Assembly: GCA_964564625.1 (NCBI GenBank)
Contig: CAZMBE010000016.1
Location: forward strand, 1 to 64,000
Length of the DNA stretch: 64,000 nt
Direction: 5' to 3'
Source: UBA2185 sp964564625
Lineage (GTDB): Bacteria > Desulfobacterota > Syntrophia > Syntrophales > UBA2185
Part shown: positions 18,493 through 27,749 of the stretch, in pieces
How positions within the stretch are numbered: the stretch's first letter is position 1
How the letters are laid out: every line of letters starts with the position of its first letter
Position numbers and translations under genes: made by a program
The notes under the pieces: model-generated
The model's database searches: none
Seen by the model: only the letters and a program-made list of their open reading frames with translations
What the model was told of the DNA's origin: nothing

Positions 18493-19460
18493 AAATACAC
18501 GGGACGTACCCTGTCTTTCTCCATCACGATATACGAAGGCACCATGTTTCCAGTTGCGATCGCATGGAGTTGTGTTGCCATGGCAATCACGGTAGTGGCG
18601 CGTCGTGCGAGGACGCGCATGAGATCCTGTGCCGTGTAGGCGTCGCCAATCACCTCCGGTAGGGGGCCGTCATCGCGAATGGAACCGGCCAACACATAGG
18701 GAATTTCTCTGCGGATGATGGAGTGCATAATTCCATCTGTTACAAGCCCCCCTTTCACAGCCGCACCAATAGATCCGAGGGCCCTGATTTTGTTGATGGC
18801 ATCAAGATGCTTGTAATGACCGAGGATGGTAATTCTTTTCGAATAGATTTCCTGACCCAGGGCCGTGCCAAAAAGCGCCCCTTCCACATCATGGACGGCG
18901 AGGGCATTTCCGGCGAGCATCCCATGGACGTAACCGCGGTCGATAAGTGCGGAAAACGCGTCCCGCGCATCCCGGTCAAATACGGTCGCCGGGCCCAGGA
19001 CCCAGAGAATAAAGCCGTTTTTCCGTTCATGATCGAGGAGATCATAGAGTTCGTCATAATCTATGGAAAAGGATGTCTCCCGTGTGATCCTTGTTCGAAA
19101 CGCGAACTTATCCGTGAAATGATCCGGAAAATCGAAGGCTCCCGTATGCACGAAAATACCGTCTTCTCCGTTTTCCCGCCTTCCTAAGGCCACCATGTCC
19201 CCGACCTTGAGATGCCGGAATTCTTTGACGGAGAGGCCTTCACCTTTTTCCCGCACGACGACACAATCCATCCGGGACTCCCTCAGAAGATGCCATGTTC
19301 TCTTTCGGACATGAAAGTACTCAGGGTATATGGATGTCGCATGATAATTATCCGGCGCCACTCCCCGCTTACTCACTTTTTCAAAGACAACCGTAGGGGC
19401 ATGGGCAAGCGGGGGTTGATTAAAATCCGGCGGATTGTAAGGGGGAAGCACAAAAGGCAT
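18357..19460 (-). CDS. TIGR00300 (LOR/SDH) protein, ornithine cyclodeaminase/arginine dihydrolase-like
   Basis: A 367-residue protein of the TIGR00300 family (LOR/SDH bifunctional-enzyme conserved region). Archaeal members have been shown to act as ornithine cyclodeaminases, and cyanobacterial relatives form the C-terminal part of arginine dihydrolase/AgrE. Recognisable parts are RMDCVVVREKGEGLSV, GGLVTDGIMHSIIRREIPYVL, and the NAD-binding-like C-terminal GDAYTAQDLMRV. The start MPFVLPPYNPPD follows a short leader. It lies downstream of, and on the same strand as, an ornithine/4-aminobutyrate-type aminotransferase, which fits amino acid catabolism. Exact reaction is inferred. Confidence 0.72.
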   Translation of the reverse strand: MPFVLPPYNPPDFNQPPLAHAPTVVFEKVSKRGVAPDNYHATSIYPEYFHVRKRTWHLLRESRMDCVVVREKGEGLSVKEFRHLKVGDMVALGRRENGEDGIFVHTGAFDFPDHFTDKFAFRTRITRETSFSIDYDELYDLLDHERKNGFILWVLGPATVFDRDARDAFSALIDRGYVHGMLAGNALAVHDVEGALFGTALGQEIYSKRITILGHYKHLDAINKIRALGSIGAAVKGGLVTDGIMHSIIRREIPYVLAGSIRDDGPLPEVIGDAYTAQDLMRVLARRATTVIAMATQLHAIATGNMVPSYIVMEKDRVRPVYFYSVDMSEFAVSKLADRGSLTAHSILTNVQDFVVTVERGLRKRSA

Positions 19461-19630
19461 CTTTGCAAAACCTTCCTTTCAATTGAGATATCTAAAGAAT
19501 ATCCTTAATGTTACCAAGAGGGTTCAATCTAGAGAAATCTCAGATTTATCAATTACTTGTGAGATTCCTCCATTTGATCGATATGCCATTGACCTTAAAA
19601 AACAGCAAATTTTCTCAGTATCGCTTTCCC

Positions 19631-20956
19631 CTATTGGACAACCTCCCGGAGAGCTTCCTCAAATATGGAAAGGCACACGTCGAGTTCCTCCGCGCTAACG
19701 GTGAGGGCAGGACAGAAACGAAGCGTGTTTTCACCGCAACCAAGGAGAAGAAGACCTTTCTGAAATGCCTTCTGAATAATACCATTTCGCCAGTCTCCGG
19801 CCCTCTCCTTGGTAAAGCGATCCTTCACGAGTTCAACGCCCACCATGAGCCCTTTGCCTCGCACATCCCCGATGCACTCAAATGAATCCTGCAGCCGCTT
19901 AAGTCCTGCCATCAGGCGTTCCCCCTGTACTTTTGCATTCGCCATGAGTTCTTCTTCGAGGAGCTGAATGGTTGCAAGAGCCGCCTGGCAGGAAACGGGA
20001 TTGCCGCCGAATGTGGAAGCATGGGAGCCGGCTTCCCAATCCATTATGTCCGCCCGCGCAATCATCGCCCCCAGGGGCAGACCTGACGCAATCCCTTTCG
20101 CCAACGCGATAATGTCAGGACTCACGCCGAAGTGTTCCAGGGCAAACATTTTCCCCGTCCGGCCCATTCCCGACTGAACTTCATCGGCTACATAAAGGAT
20201 GCCATATGTCCGCGCTATCCTGGAGAGTTCCCTGTGAAATTCCAGCGGCGGTACAATATAGCCGCCTTCACCCTGGATCGGTTCCACAAAGATCGCCGCC
20301 ACCTCTTCCGGCGGCATTACCGTTCTAAAAAGCGTTTCCTCTATCCAGCGGACACACTCGATTCCGCAGGCCGGGTAGCTGAGGCCGTATTTGCAGCGGT
20401 AGCAATAGGCATAGGGGATATGGGTAATTCCCGGCACGAAAGGATGATAGTGCTTTTTCTGGATCGTTTTGCTGGCCGTAAGCGAGAGGGCACCCATGGT
20501 ACGCCCGTGGAAGGCCCCAAAAAACGCGATATTTAAATCACGCCGGGTATGAAAGCGGGCCAGTTTGAACGCGGCTTCCACAGCCTCGGCCCCTGAGTTG
20601 CCGAAGAATACCTTTTTTTCTCCCGCGCCCGGCACCACTGAGGTCAGTTTTTCCGCAAGAGTGATCTGGGGCGTATAGTAAAAATCGGTCCCTGACATGT
20701 GCAAAAGGCGTTCAGCCTGATCTTTTATAGCCTCTACCACGCGGGGGTGGCAATGCCCGGTAGCACACACAGCGATACCCGCGGTGAAGTCCAGAAATAC
20801 ATTGCCGTCTACATCCTCAATCCAGAGACCCCTGGCCTTATCCGCCACGAGAGGATACACACGCGTATACGAAGGAGACACGTACCTCTTGTCTATTCCG
20901 ATCAATTCTGAAGCCAGAGGACCCGGAAGCGCTGTCTTCATAACAGGGTATTTCAT
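19631..20956 (-). CDS. Class III aminotransferase (4-aminobutyrate/acetylornithine type)
   Basis: A 441-residue PLP enzyme of fold type I. Features are the entry segment FLDFTAGIAVCATGHCHP, GNSGAEAVEAAFKLAR, FFGAFHGRTMGALSLTASK, the PLP-contact LYVADEVQSGMGRTG, and the Schiff-base lysine in IIALAKGIASGLP. The family transfers the terminal amino group of omega-amino acids such as GABA, ornithine or acetylornithine to 2-oxoglutarate. GGAGGTTACC before the ATG at 20956 fixes the start, four codons inside the longest frame. It precedes the TIGR00300 gene on the same strand. Confidence 0.88.
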   Translation of the reverse strand: MKYPVMKTALPGPLASELIGIDKRYVSPSYTRVYPLVADKARGLWIEDVDGNVFLDFTAGIAVCATGHCHPRVVEAIKDQAERLLHMSGTDFYYTPQITLAEKLTSVVPGAGEKKVFFGNSGAEAVEAAFKLARFHTRRDLNIAFFGAFHGRTMGALSLTASKTIQKKHYHPFVPGITHIPYAYCYRCKYGLSYPACGIECVRWIEETLFRTVMPPEEVAAIFVEPIQGEGGYIVPPLEFHRELSRIARTYGILYVADEVQSGMGRTGKMFALEHFGVSPDIIALAKGIASGLPLGAMIARADIMDWEAGSHASTFGGNPVSCQAALATIQLLEEELMANAKVQGERLMAGLKRLQDSFECIGDVRGKGLMVGVELVKDRFTKERAGDWRNGIIQKAFQKGLLLLGCGENTLRFCPALTVSAEELDVCLSIFEEALREVVQ

Positions 20957-21169
20957 GGTAACCTCCATTTTCTATTTTCGCGGGAATGTTTATAGTAATT
21001 TTCTTTTAGCAGACACTATTTTGCAAGAATAAAATCTGACTGACTCATAAAAAGTCGCTCGCCACCACCTAACCCCAAATGTGTGGCCATTAATTCATTG
21101 ACACACAAGACCAGCATTCGTATACTTCCTCCCCACACAGGCAAATGCTTATCAAACGCAGAGGAACAT

Positions 21170-22066
21170 ATGAAAAAAACCTTACAGGGAAAAGAAGCCG
21201 GTGATCCTGGTCAGGGAGTACCTCCAGGCGGGGTCTGCCTGGAGGATCACGCCTACCCGATTGACTACCTGGGAGGCTCGCAGCTTGTAATAGAAGATGC
21301 CGATCTTCTCAGATGGGCGGAGAGTATCGGGATATCTCCCAGAAATGCCCAGCTCGAGGCCCTCCAGTGCAAAATAATTCCGCTCCGCTATGCGAAAAAC
21401 CTCCGTGCCCTGACTCTTGCCGAACAAAGGAACCTGTGCGAAGGCCGGGCGCTTATATGCGGCTGCGGAGGCATCGGCGGGGTGCTCGTCAACTTGCTCG
21501 CACGAGCGGGAGTGGGTACGCTGCGCCTGGTGGATGGAGGTGTTTTTACGCCCTCCAACCTCAATCGCCAGTGGTTTTGTGATACACACGCCCTCTCGCG
21601 CCCCAAGGCGGAAGTGGCCGCAGAGCACGTGCGGGCAATTAACCCTCTCATAGAGATCGAGGTGGTGTCCTCTTGCATGGACGAGCATAATGCCGGATCT
21701 TTCATCGAGGGGATGGAACTGGTGATGGATACACTTGATACCCCCACGGGAAGTTTTCTTCTGTTGGAAGCGGCAAAGCACATGGGGATTCCTTTCATTC
21801 ATGCAACCGCGACCGGATGGTGGGGGCAAATCAGCACATTCCTTCCGGGATCTGTCTTTGACCTCCACGATGTGTACGGGCAGGAAACAGAACGGGATCC
21901 GGCACTGGAGATGATGGGTGCCCTCGGACCGGCTCCTTCCGTGATCGGAAGCCTTGCGGCGTTTGAAGCGATCCGCCTTCTTTCGGGAAGAAACTCCGCG
22001 TACGCTGATCAGCTTCTTTACCTTGATGGTGAGGGCGGGCGAATGGATGTCATTCCCCTTGGATAG
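21170..22066 (+). CDS. ThiF/MoeB/HesA-type adenylating enzyme
   Basis: A 298-residue E1-like protein. The nucleotide loop ALICGCGGIGGVLVN (about residues 94-108) is followed by LVDGGVFTPSNLNRQ with the conserved Asp and the N-x-N-R-Q motif, then VMDTLDTPTGSF. The family adenylates C-terminal Gly-Gly of ubiquitin-like sulfur carriers, or other acids. I see no CxxC zinc pairs in the C-terminal part, so it differs from full MoeB. AGAGGA precedes the ATG at 21170. No ThiS/MoaD partner gene is nearby. Confidence 0.78.
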   Translation: MKKTLQGKEAGDPGQGVPPGGVCLEDHAYPIDYLGGSQLVIEDADLLRWAESIGISPRNAQLEALQCKIIPLRYAKNLRALTLAEQRNLCEGRALICGCGGIGGVLVNLLARAGVGTLRLVDGGVFTPSNLNRQWFCDTHALSRPKAEVAAEHVRAINPLIEIEVVSSCMDEHNAGSFIEGMELVMDTLDTPTGSFLLLEAAKHMGIPFIHATATGWWGQISTFLPGSVFDLHDVYGQETERDPALEMMGALGPAPSVIGSLAAFEAIRLLSGRNSAYADQLLYLDGEGGRMDVIPLG

Positions 22067-22128
22067 GAGTTGTCTGCCAAGGTGCGGGGCTAATCAACCC
22101 TCTCGTACAGGCAAATCCTTGTGATCAT

Positions 22129-22163
22129 AAAAAAAGAGCGGTGTTTGAAAAACACCGCTCTTT
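22129..22163. terminator. Bidirectional terminator
   Basis: A perfect 13-base inverted repeat, AAAGAGCGGTGTT / AACACCGCTCTTT, with a 5-base loop and A/T runs outside. It separates the convergent ThiF-like and CoA-transferase genes and can serve both. Confidence 0.92.
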
Positions 22164-22194
22164 CAGCTTTTGTGATACTCAGTTTACTCTTCAA

Positions 22195-22962
22195 CTATCC
22201 GAGGTAAAAACCGGTCGGGTCAAGACCTCTGAGGATCTTAAGCTCATCCTCATTTGGTGGAGTAGTCTCTACTACATTGGGGGATACCTTGAGATCCCAC
22301 GCGCAGGCGGCCTTTATCTTCTCCACGGACTGGCCGGGGAAGAACTCTGCAAGGTACATCTCCTTGGTGGTCTCATCGAACCGGTAGACGCCCATGGTGC
22401 TCACCACACAGTTAGGTCCCCCACCGATCATGCCGAGGGCCTCGCGTTCTCCGGGGCCACCGAGGAAGCCGGGAGTGGTAATGTATTCACATTTTTCGAC
22501 GAACTTCTTTTTATCCTGGGGCATAATGGCAAGGACTCTTTTCCCCGAAGTTGCCATGTCGTTGGCGCCGCCGCTTCCGGCAAAGTAGGTGAAGCTTTCC
22601 TTCTTGGACCAGTCCCCTGCACCCGACGAGTTGATGTTGCCGAACTTGTCGATCTGGGCGCCGCCGATGAAGGCAACGTCCACCTCGCCGCGCTGCAATG
22701 CCGCCATAGTGGCCAGCATGCCGAACGTTGCATCACCCCCGACAAAAGCAGCAGGGTCATCCACGGTGATTGCAAGGGCCGGAGGAGTTGTCGCCCGGAT
22801 GGCGCCACCCTCAGTTAACATAATCATGTTTGGGGCATGCGTGGCAAAGGCATATGCGGCCACCATAATTGGCAGTCCCACTCCCACGAAGACAGTCTCT
22901 CCGTCTGCAATTTCTCTGGCACAGCGGATTGTCATAAGTTCTGTCAGTTTATAATTAGCCAT
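22195..22962 (-). CDS. CoA-transferase beta subunit (glutaconate CoA-transferase/IpdB family), operon 1
   Basis: A 255-residue family I CoA-transferase beta chain. The Glu expected to form the glutamyl-CoA thioester is present in MIMLTEGGAIRA (about residues 46-57), followed by VFVGG-type glycine turns (AFVGGDATFGMLATMAALQ) and FIGGAQIDKFGNINS. It begins 2 bases after the alpha-subunit stop, so the two are one operon. The presence of the Glu points to a transferase rather than the hydrolase subgroup. Acyl substrate is unknown. The bidirectional terminator follows. Confidence 0.88.
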   Translation of the reverse strand: MANYKLTELMTIRCAREIADGETVFVGVGLPIMVAAYAFATHAPNMIMLTEGGAIRATTPPALAITVDDPAAFVGGDATFGMLATMAALQRGEVDVAFIGGAQIDKFGNINSSGAGDWSKKESFTYFAGSGGANDMATSGKRVLAIMPQDKKKFVEKCEYITTPGFLGGPGEREALGMIGGGPNCVVSTMGVYRFDETTKEMYLAEFFPGQSVEKIKAACAWDLKVSPNVVETTPPNEDELKILRGLDPTGFYLG

Positions 22963-22964
22963 AA

Positions 22965-24002
22965 TTAATTTCCCCCTTTCTTCGCGGCGAGCGCTGCTTC
23001 AAAAGCCGTCAGCCGATCATCCGTATACAGCGGCACACCCTTCCAGCATGTCGGATCATGGTAACCGTAATCGACACCCAGTTTTGGGCTCGGCGTAAAG
23101 CCAAGCTTGGGTTTCAGACGGTCCAGACCCGCCTGGCCGAATTTCGATTTATATTTCTCGATGTACGCTTCCTGGTCTTTGCAGCCATAGACCCATTCAT
23201 CGAGGAAGTGCGGGAGAAGTTCTGCGTGCCGCTCATATTTGCCCTGATACTGGCTGAAGCGGATATCCAGACCGTAGTAGCCGCGGCATGCCGAGGGATG
23301 AGCGCCATACGGGCAGTGGACAACGGCCAGGGTTTTGAAGTAAGGAACAATCACGCGGTCCGGATCGGTTCTGGTTACCTCTGGTTCTATAATTTCTTCG
23401 GCGGTAACGATAACACCCCGTTTTGATCCGTTAGCGCCGAATTCATCCGTGACACCTCGTGTTCCATAAGAGATCACGTTGCCGAGACGGTCGGCCTTCT
23501 GAGCATGGATAATGGCCACATCGGCCCGCCAGGCGCGGACAACATTTACCTTCTTGCCGGTGAAAGGATCCTCAATTATCCTGAGGTCGGTGGTGTTATA
23601 CTTTTGCATATCCGTGCCGATATTCCCCCGGATGGGCATGAAGGGAATGCCCATGAAACCTGCCATCATGGCGGTAGTAGCACCGAAGTTGGAAATATCA
23701 TATCTCTTTAAGTGCCCTTTGTTGAATGCCCGGCGAATGGCATAGGGGGCCTTCACATACCAGTTCATGATCCAGGCGGTGTGAATTTCCGTCACACAGC
23801 CGGCGCCCACCATAATATCCAGACCTCCCACGTCCGTCGAAGATTCGATCGTGGTGAGGTGCCTTTTCTTCTGTCTGATGATTTCGTGAGTCAGGGCCAT
23901 GGGGACGTGGATCTGGAAGCCCCCATAGTATACTACATCGCCATCATGGATGAATTTTGATACCGCTTCTTTGAGCGTCATCCTTTTGTCGATATCTGCC
24001 AT
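22965..24002 (-). CDS. CoA-transferase alpha subunit (glutaconate CoA-transferase/IpdA family), operon 1
   Basis: A 345-residue alpha chain. It has the N-terminal family pattern RMTLKEAVSKFIHDGDVVYYGGF, then FMGIPFMPIRGNIGTDM and ADVAIIHAQKADRLGNV. It pairs with the beta chain directly downstream to make the active heteromer. AAGGAGGATTACAT in the mRNA precedes the ATG. A second, more diverged alpha/beta pair lies at 28459-30508, so the organism probably handles at least two CoA ester classes here. Confidence 0.88.
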   Translation of the reverse strand: MADIDKRMTLKEAVSKFIHDGDVVYYGGFQIHVPMALTHEIIRQKKRHLTTIESSTDVGGLDIMVGAGCVTEIHTAWIMNWYVKAPYAIRRAFNKGHLKRYDISNFGATTAMMAGFMGIPFMPIRGNIGTDMQKYNTTDLRIIEDPFTGKKVNVVRAWRADVAIIHAQKADRLGNVISYGTRGVTDEFGANGSKRGVIVTAEEIIEPEVTRTDPDRVIVPYFKTLAVVHCPYGAHPSACRGYYGLDIRFSQYQGKYERHAELLPHFLDEWVYGCKDQEAYIEKYKSKFGQAGLDRLKPKLGFTPSPKLGVDYGYHDPTCWKGVPLYTDDRLTAFEAALAAKKGGN

Positions 24003-24081
24003 GTAATCCTCCTTTTCTTGTAGTTTAAGATAAAGTTAAAATTATGCCATCACTTTCTGGAAAGTAGCTCACACCTCCTTC

Positions 24082-24288
24082 CTAGGCCTCAACAAAGCCC
24101 CTCGCAATGCGTCTCTCATAACAAGGACGACATAGATAATATACGCGGACATTTCCGCAACCAGTGCCATAGAGCTGTAAGAGAAAAGTGCATTCAGGGC
24201 AACTCTGCAACATGCATCTGTCCGCACAAAACCTGAACCTTTCCTCAGGCTGGGCACAATCATCGCATTCATGGGGGAAAATGGGCAT
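24082..24288 (-). CDS. Small Cys-rich protein with LYGTGCGN motif
   Basis: 68 residues with twelve cysteines in CxxC and related spacings (HECDDCAQ, FCADRCMLQSCPEC, LCRPC). The segment LYGTGCGNVRVYYLCRPC closely matches VYGTGCGNINPLYLCPVC in the protein at 27750-27932, which supports this frame over the overlapping one. It probably binds zinc or an Fe-S cluster. It lies just upstream of CoA-transferase operon 1 on the same strand. Family not recognised. Confidence 0.6.
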   Translation of the reverse strand: MPIFPHECDDCAQPEERFRFCADRCMLQSCPECTFLLQLYGTGCGNVRVYYLCRPCYERRIARGFVEA

Positions 24289-24862
24289 GGTTATTCATTC
24301 CATGTATTTTTTGCTGTCACTTACAACAGCCGATGGTATCTTAATAGGGTCAGGCGGGCAATAGCGTAAACAGCCCAAGGTCGAGAAATACAGCATCTCG
24401 CGCGCCAGATTCATATGGTCTTTGATATTCCCCTATTCGTAAAGGAGGATTTCTTTCTACCAAAAAATGATCCATTGTGTCAACTATTTTCTGAACCTAA
24501 GGGGGTTTTTTTTGATAAGAAATCCCCGAGATGTCAGGAAAAAAATCCATTGATTTTTTATTGAAATCTGCGGGAAAATGGTGTAAAGCGCATACTATAC
24601 AATTGTAAAACATAGTACATACAAAGCGGCGGTGCCCTAAAACACAGAAGGTTTCAGGGAATTAACCCTGATAGATAAAAGTTTCCCTACTATGCAAACT
24701 TTGGAAAGGAGCAGATCATATATGTGATTCCCGCAGTCCTCATGGATAACGATTGACGAATAGTATCGATAGAGAGCTGCAACAAAGATAGTAATCGACA
24801 CGTGTGCCGCGTGCTGCGGGGGATGGAGGAGAAAGTCCTTCAGGTAACCGCTTCTGCCGGCG
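24289..24862. other. Long intergenic stretch
   Basis: About 570 bases, A+T-rich in its first half, without a convincing gene on either strand. It should hold the promoter of operon 1 on the minus strand. I could not place a sigma-54 or sigma-70 site with confidence. Confidence 0.4.
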
Positions 24863-25132
24863 TTGACTTGCCTCATCTGTGGCCAAGCTCACGTTCCAAC
24901 GAAATGCCGCCACTTCCAGAGCATGGCAATCATTTCCTGTGTCACCTCAATCTTTTGCCAAAAGCATCCGATATACCTTGTACTGAAATATTGTCTCCTC
25001 TTTTTTCAGTTCCAGAGGGGGTGCGACCCGGAACACACCCCTTCCACAGATGCTACGCTGATATTACCGAAGGAGGCAGCTGTCCGTTTCCAGGACGCGG
25101 CAATGAGAATTTTGATCCGAGGAAATCATTGA
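24863..25132 (+). CDS. Possible small Cys-rich protein (start and end uncertain)
   Basis: The frame opens with a TTG and a run of Cys/His residues (LICGQAH, KCRHFQSM, ISCVTSIFC) that looks like a zinc-binding small protein. The later part is less convincing and may be read-through of a decayed gene. No clear ribosome site is seen. Kept because similar tiny Cys-rich genes surround it. Confidence 0.3.
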   Translation: MTCLICGQAHVPTKCRHFQSMAIISCVTSIFCQKHPIYLVLKYCLLFFQFQRGCDPEHTPSTDATLILPKEAAVRFQDAAMRILIRGNH

Positions 25133-25198
25133 AGGGAATAAAAGTTTTTAGAACAGTGAGAATTCTTTAAAAACACACGATAAGTTATAGGTAACACA

Positions 25199-25765
25199 AT
25201 GCAACAAAAACACATGGAAGCGGGTTGTGAAAATGACAACCGGAATAAACTGCTGGAAAGATATTTGAAATACCGGCATTACTACGCAGGCTTTGATATT
25301 TCTGGCTTCGATGGGTATGGGAGGGCCGTATATGCCCCGCTCCTCCCCGTGTTTGACCGCTGGTTTGAAAGGAAGTCTCTGAATGACATTCCCAAGATTA
25401 TCCCTTTGCTTGAAGATAAACCATTTCTTCATGAGCATCCCGATTTCAGAAAAGAAAGAGGGGATGTGATCAACTTTCACATAAAGGTCCTGGCCCTTAG
25501 CATGAACGGAATTATACTGGATCAGAACAAGGATGCTGTTTCGAGGCAACAGCTGGGGGACATAGTCTTTGATGTGAGCAAACATACCAAATCATACGAT
25601 TATTCCGAATATCTGTGCTTTATGATCACGGTCAGAATGTTTGTCGATATGGTAAAGGAAAAGTTTTCTCATTTCGGCAACCCCGTGAAAGAGTTGTCTC
25701 TTCACGATTTTGCCAATGAAGCCACGTTACATCCAAAACCACCGCCTAGTATCAACATCCTTTGA
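25199..25765 (+). CDS. Unrecognised ~190-residue protein, paralogue of 26676-27251
   Basis: 188 residues, soluble, rich in aromatic residues. It shares about 60% identity by eye with the protein at 26676-27251: RYLKYRHYYAG, VYAPLLPVFDRWF, FHIKVLALS, HTKSYDYS and LHDFANEATLHPKP are conserved. No domain that I know is evident. The two copies face each other across an FmdB-like gene, between two CoA-transferase operons. Start at the ATG 25199 follows AGGTAACAC; an ATG five codons later is also possible. Confidence 0.72.
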   Translation: MQQKHMEAGCENDNRNKLLERYLKYRHYYAGFDISGFDGYGRAVYAPLLPVFDRWFERKSLNDIPKIIPLLEDKPFLHEHPDFRKERGDVINFHIKVLALSMNGIILDQNKDAVSRQQLGDIVFDVSKHTKSYDYSEYLCFMITVRMFVDMVKEKFSHFGNPVKELSLHDFANEATLHPKPPPSINIL

Positions 25766-25987
25766 GATGTGCACCCTTACCACACAACTTTTTCAAAACA
25801 TGCGATCTCTTGAATTGTATTTTGAAAGACCCCGCTTGTTTGTGAATCCGGCGGCCGGCGCAGCCTTCTTTACTACTTTGCGGGCTTTTTGATTCTTTCT
25901 TACAACACCATCACCTGCTTCTTCATCCCTCTCTTTTCTCATTTCTATGATTTGCTGCCTCCTCATGGGTCTACCGGACTCAATCAT

Positions 25988-26335
25988 TTACTTTCCCGGA
26001 GGCTTGCCGTCTTTCGTCGGCCATTCCCCCTTGGCCAGCTTTCCCACTGTTTCTTTACACTCTTCGGGTATCTCGCCACCTCTGCTTGTTCGTTCAACCC
26101 ATTGAGCGATAGCTTTCGGATCATTTTGCTTTAATGCCCGTTCAAATTGACGGTCGGAGCGTATCTCTTCGTAGACCTGTTTATCCGTTTTACTGCCTAT
26201 TGCAAACGGAGAAAATATTCGCTCAAGTTTGTCGCTCCCACAATGTGGACAGGAATGAGAAACGGCAGTAAAGCCCTGTTGATATATGCTGATCTTCTGA
26301 CCGCAAGCACTACACAAAAACTCATAAATCGGCAT
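25988..26335 (-). CDS. FmdB-type zinc-ribbon protein
   Basis: 115 residues. The N-terminus MPIYEFLCSACGQ with a second pair SCPHCGSDKL is the FmdB/CxxC_CxxC_SSSS regulatory-protein pattern and should bind one zinc. A charged helical tail with IAQWVERTSRGG follows and ends Pro/Gly-rich. AGAGGTAAAAG precedes the ATG. It lies between the two paralogous unknown genes. Confidence 0.82.
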   Translation of the reverse strand: MPIYEFLCSACGQKISIYQQGFTAVSHSCPHCGSDKLERIFSPFAIGSKTDKQVYEEIRSDRQFERALKQNDPKAIAQWVERTSRGGEIPEECKETVGKLAKGEWPTKDGKPPGK

Positions 26336-26675
26336 CTTTTACCTCTCCTTGTCGATCACATGAACGTTACATAAATAGATTCACCCATCCCCTTATTTAA
26401 AGGGGGTCGAGGATATTTTTATTTCCTCAGTAAAATCAATCTCAATTTCCCTTGACAGAATCGACACTGAACAGGTGGTTCATACGAAGATATAGTCACG
26501 GTACATTGAAATGAGAACGCTTGCTGTACGAGACAGGCATGAAGGAAATTGCTTTATTAATAGTATCTTATAACGATTTTGCCTCTCTGTGTCAACAGAC
26601 CTTTACGTCCAATGATCTTCTATGAACACAAACCCGCAGCTTGTCTGATTTTTTAAAAAAGTGTGGCAAGTCCAT
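26336..26675. other. Intergenic stretch
   Basis: About 340 bases without a supported gene. It holds a small inverted repeat CCCCTT-ATTTA-AAGGGG near 26389-26406 without a proper T-run. Confidence 0.4.
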
Positions 26676-27251
26676 TTACCACGGAATATGTATCACTTCC
26701 CGTGGTTTCGGATTCAGCGTGTCCTCATTGGCAAAATCACGCAAGGAGAGGTCGGAGACAAGGCTTCCGAAATGGGCATATGTATCTTTTAGCATCTCTA
26801 TAAACAATCTTACGGTAATGGAAAAACACAAGCGGTCGGAATAATCATATGACCGGGTATGCCTGCCCACGTTATAGATGACATCCCCCAGAAACTGCCT
26901 CGAAACGGCATTCCTGTTTTCATCCAGAATAACCCCGTCCAGACTGAGGGCCAGCACTTTTATGTGAAAATCGATCACTTCCCCCGTTTCTTTCCTGAAT
27001 TCGGGATGATCAGGAAGAGAGAGTTTCTCCCCCAGCAGAGGTGTGATCAGGAAAACATCATCCGTAGCCTTCCTTTGAAACCACCTATCGAACAGCGGAA
27101 GGTGCGGGGCATATACCGCTTTTCCATACTCACCAAAGCCTGAGAGGTCCAGCCCGGCATAATAGTGCCGGTATTTCAGGTATCTTTCCTCAAGCTTATT
27201 ACGGCCGACCTGTTCAGAACCTGCGAGTGCGATTTTTTCAAAGTCTGTCAC
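26676..27251 (-). CDS. Unrecognised ~190-residue protein, paralogue of 25199-25765
   Basis: 191 residues, the second copy of the family described at 25199-25765. The conserved core includes ERYLKYRHYYAGLDLSGF, VYAPHLPLFDRWF, FHIKVLALSLDGVILDEN and HTRSYDYSDRLCF. The N-terminal 15 residues differ between copies. Retention of the same motifs in two diverged copies argues for function rather than chance. No partner gene besides the neighbouring CoA-transferase and Cys-rich genes suggests a role. Confidence 0.72.
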   Translation of the reverse strand: MTDFEKIALAGSEQVGRNKLEERYLKYRHYYAGLDLSGFGEYGKAVYAPHLPLFDRWFQRKATDDVFLITPLLGEKLSLPDHPEFRKETGEVIDFHIKVLALSLDGVILDENRNAVSRQFLGDVIYNVGRHTRSYDYSDRLCFSITVRLFIEMLKDTYAHFGSLVSDLSLRDFANEDTLNPKPREVIHIPW

Positions 27252-27749
27252 AAGAAAAAACCCCGTCTAATTTTTTTATCCGCACCTGAAAGAGCACACC
27301 GCCCGGATTCAAGCCCCAAAGCATTCTGCCTCTGACAGAAGGACGCCGCAAAGGCAGTGACATGCCAAGCCGCGTGCGTTCCCCATGCCGAGGGAAGAAG
27401 GCCCATTCTCGGCGCAAACACTTCAGATTGTCTTTTGTAACAATGTGGAGTACGTATCCGTTAAAACTTCGCCGCAGCTGCCGGTACTATTCTCATGGAG
27501 ATCCATAAACGCTGCGCAGGCAACATCAACGTTCTGCTCTATTCCTCAGGTTACGCATTGAAGGAAATAGAAGAGCGCTATAGTTTTTTACACTCCATGG
27601 AAGGCGTTATTCCTTCCATGGCCTGAACCGCGAACTGTCACCGTGCTTCGGCACCGGGACAGGCACATACATTCGCCATCTCTGATCCACGGAGTCAGCC
27701 CCCGGTGGATATATTATGGATAAATTTGTCTCCCTGAACCTTACCTTGT
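27252..27749. other. Long intergenic stretch
   Basis: About 500 bases with no gene that I can support. A 10-base perfect inverted repeat, CCATGGAAGG / CCTTCCATGG, lies at 27595-27621 without a T-run. A 43-residue frame at 27494-27625 has no recognisable content. Confidence 0.4.

Noticed and set aside
24164..24180. Sigma-54 -24/-12 promoter on the minus strand
   Set aside because: TGGCAC and TTGC occur but only 3 bases apart, where 5 are needed, and the site lies inside a coding frame.
24069..24272. Overlapping frame in the small Cys-rich gene
   Set aside because: The 24082-24288 frame shares YGTGCGN and CxxC spacing with an independent gene; this overlapping frame shares nothing.
25840..25895. 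Terminator after the 25199-25765 gene
   Set aside because: CCCGC and GCGGG near a T-run could pair, but the loop would be too long to call a terminator with confidence.
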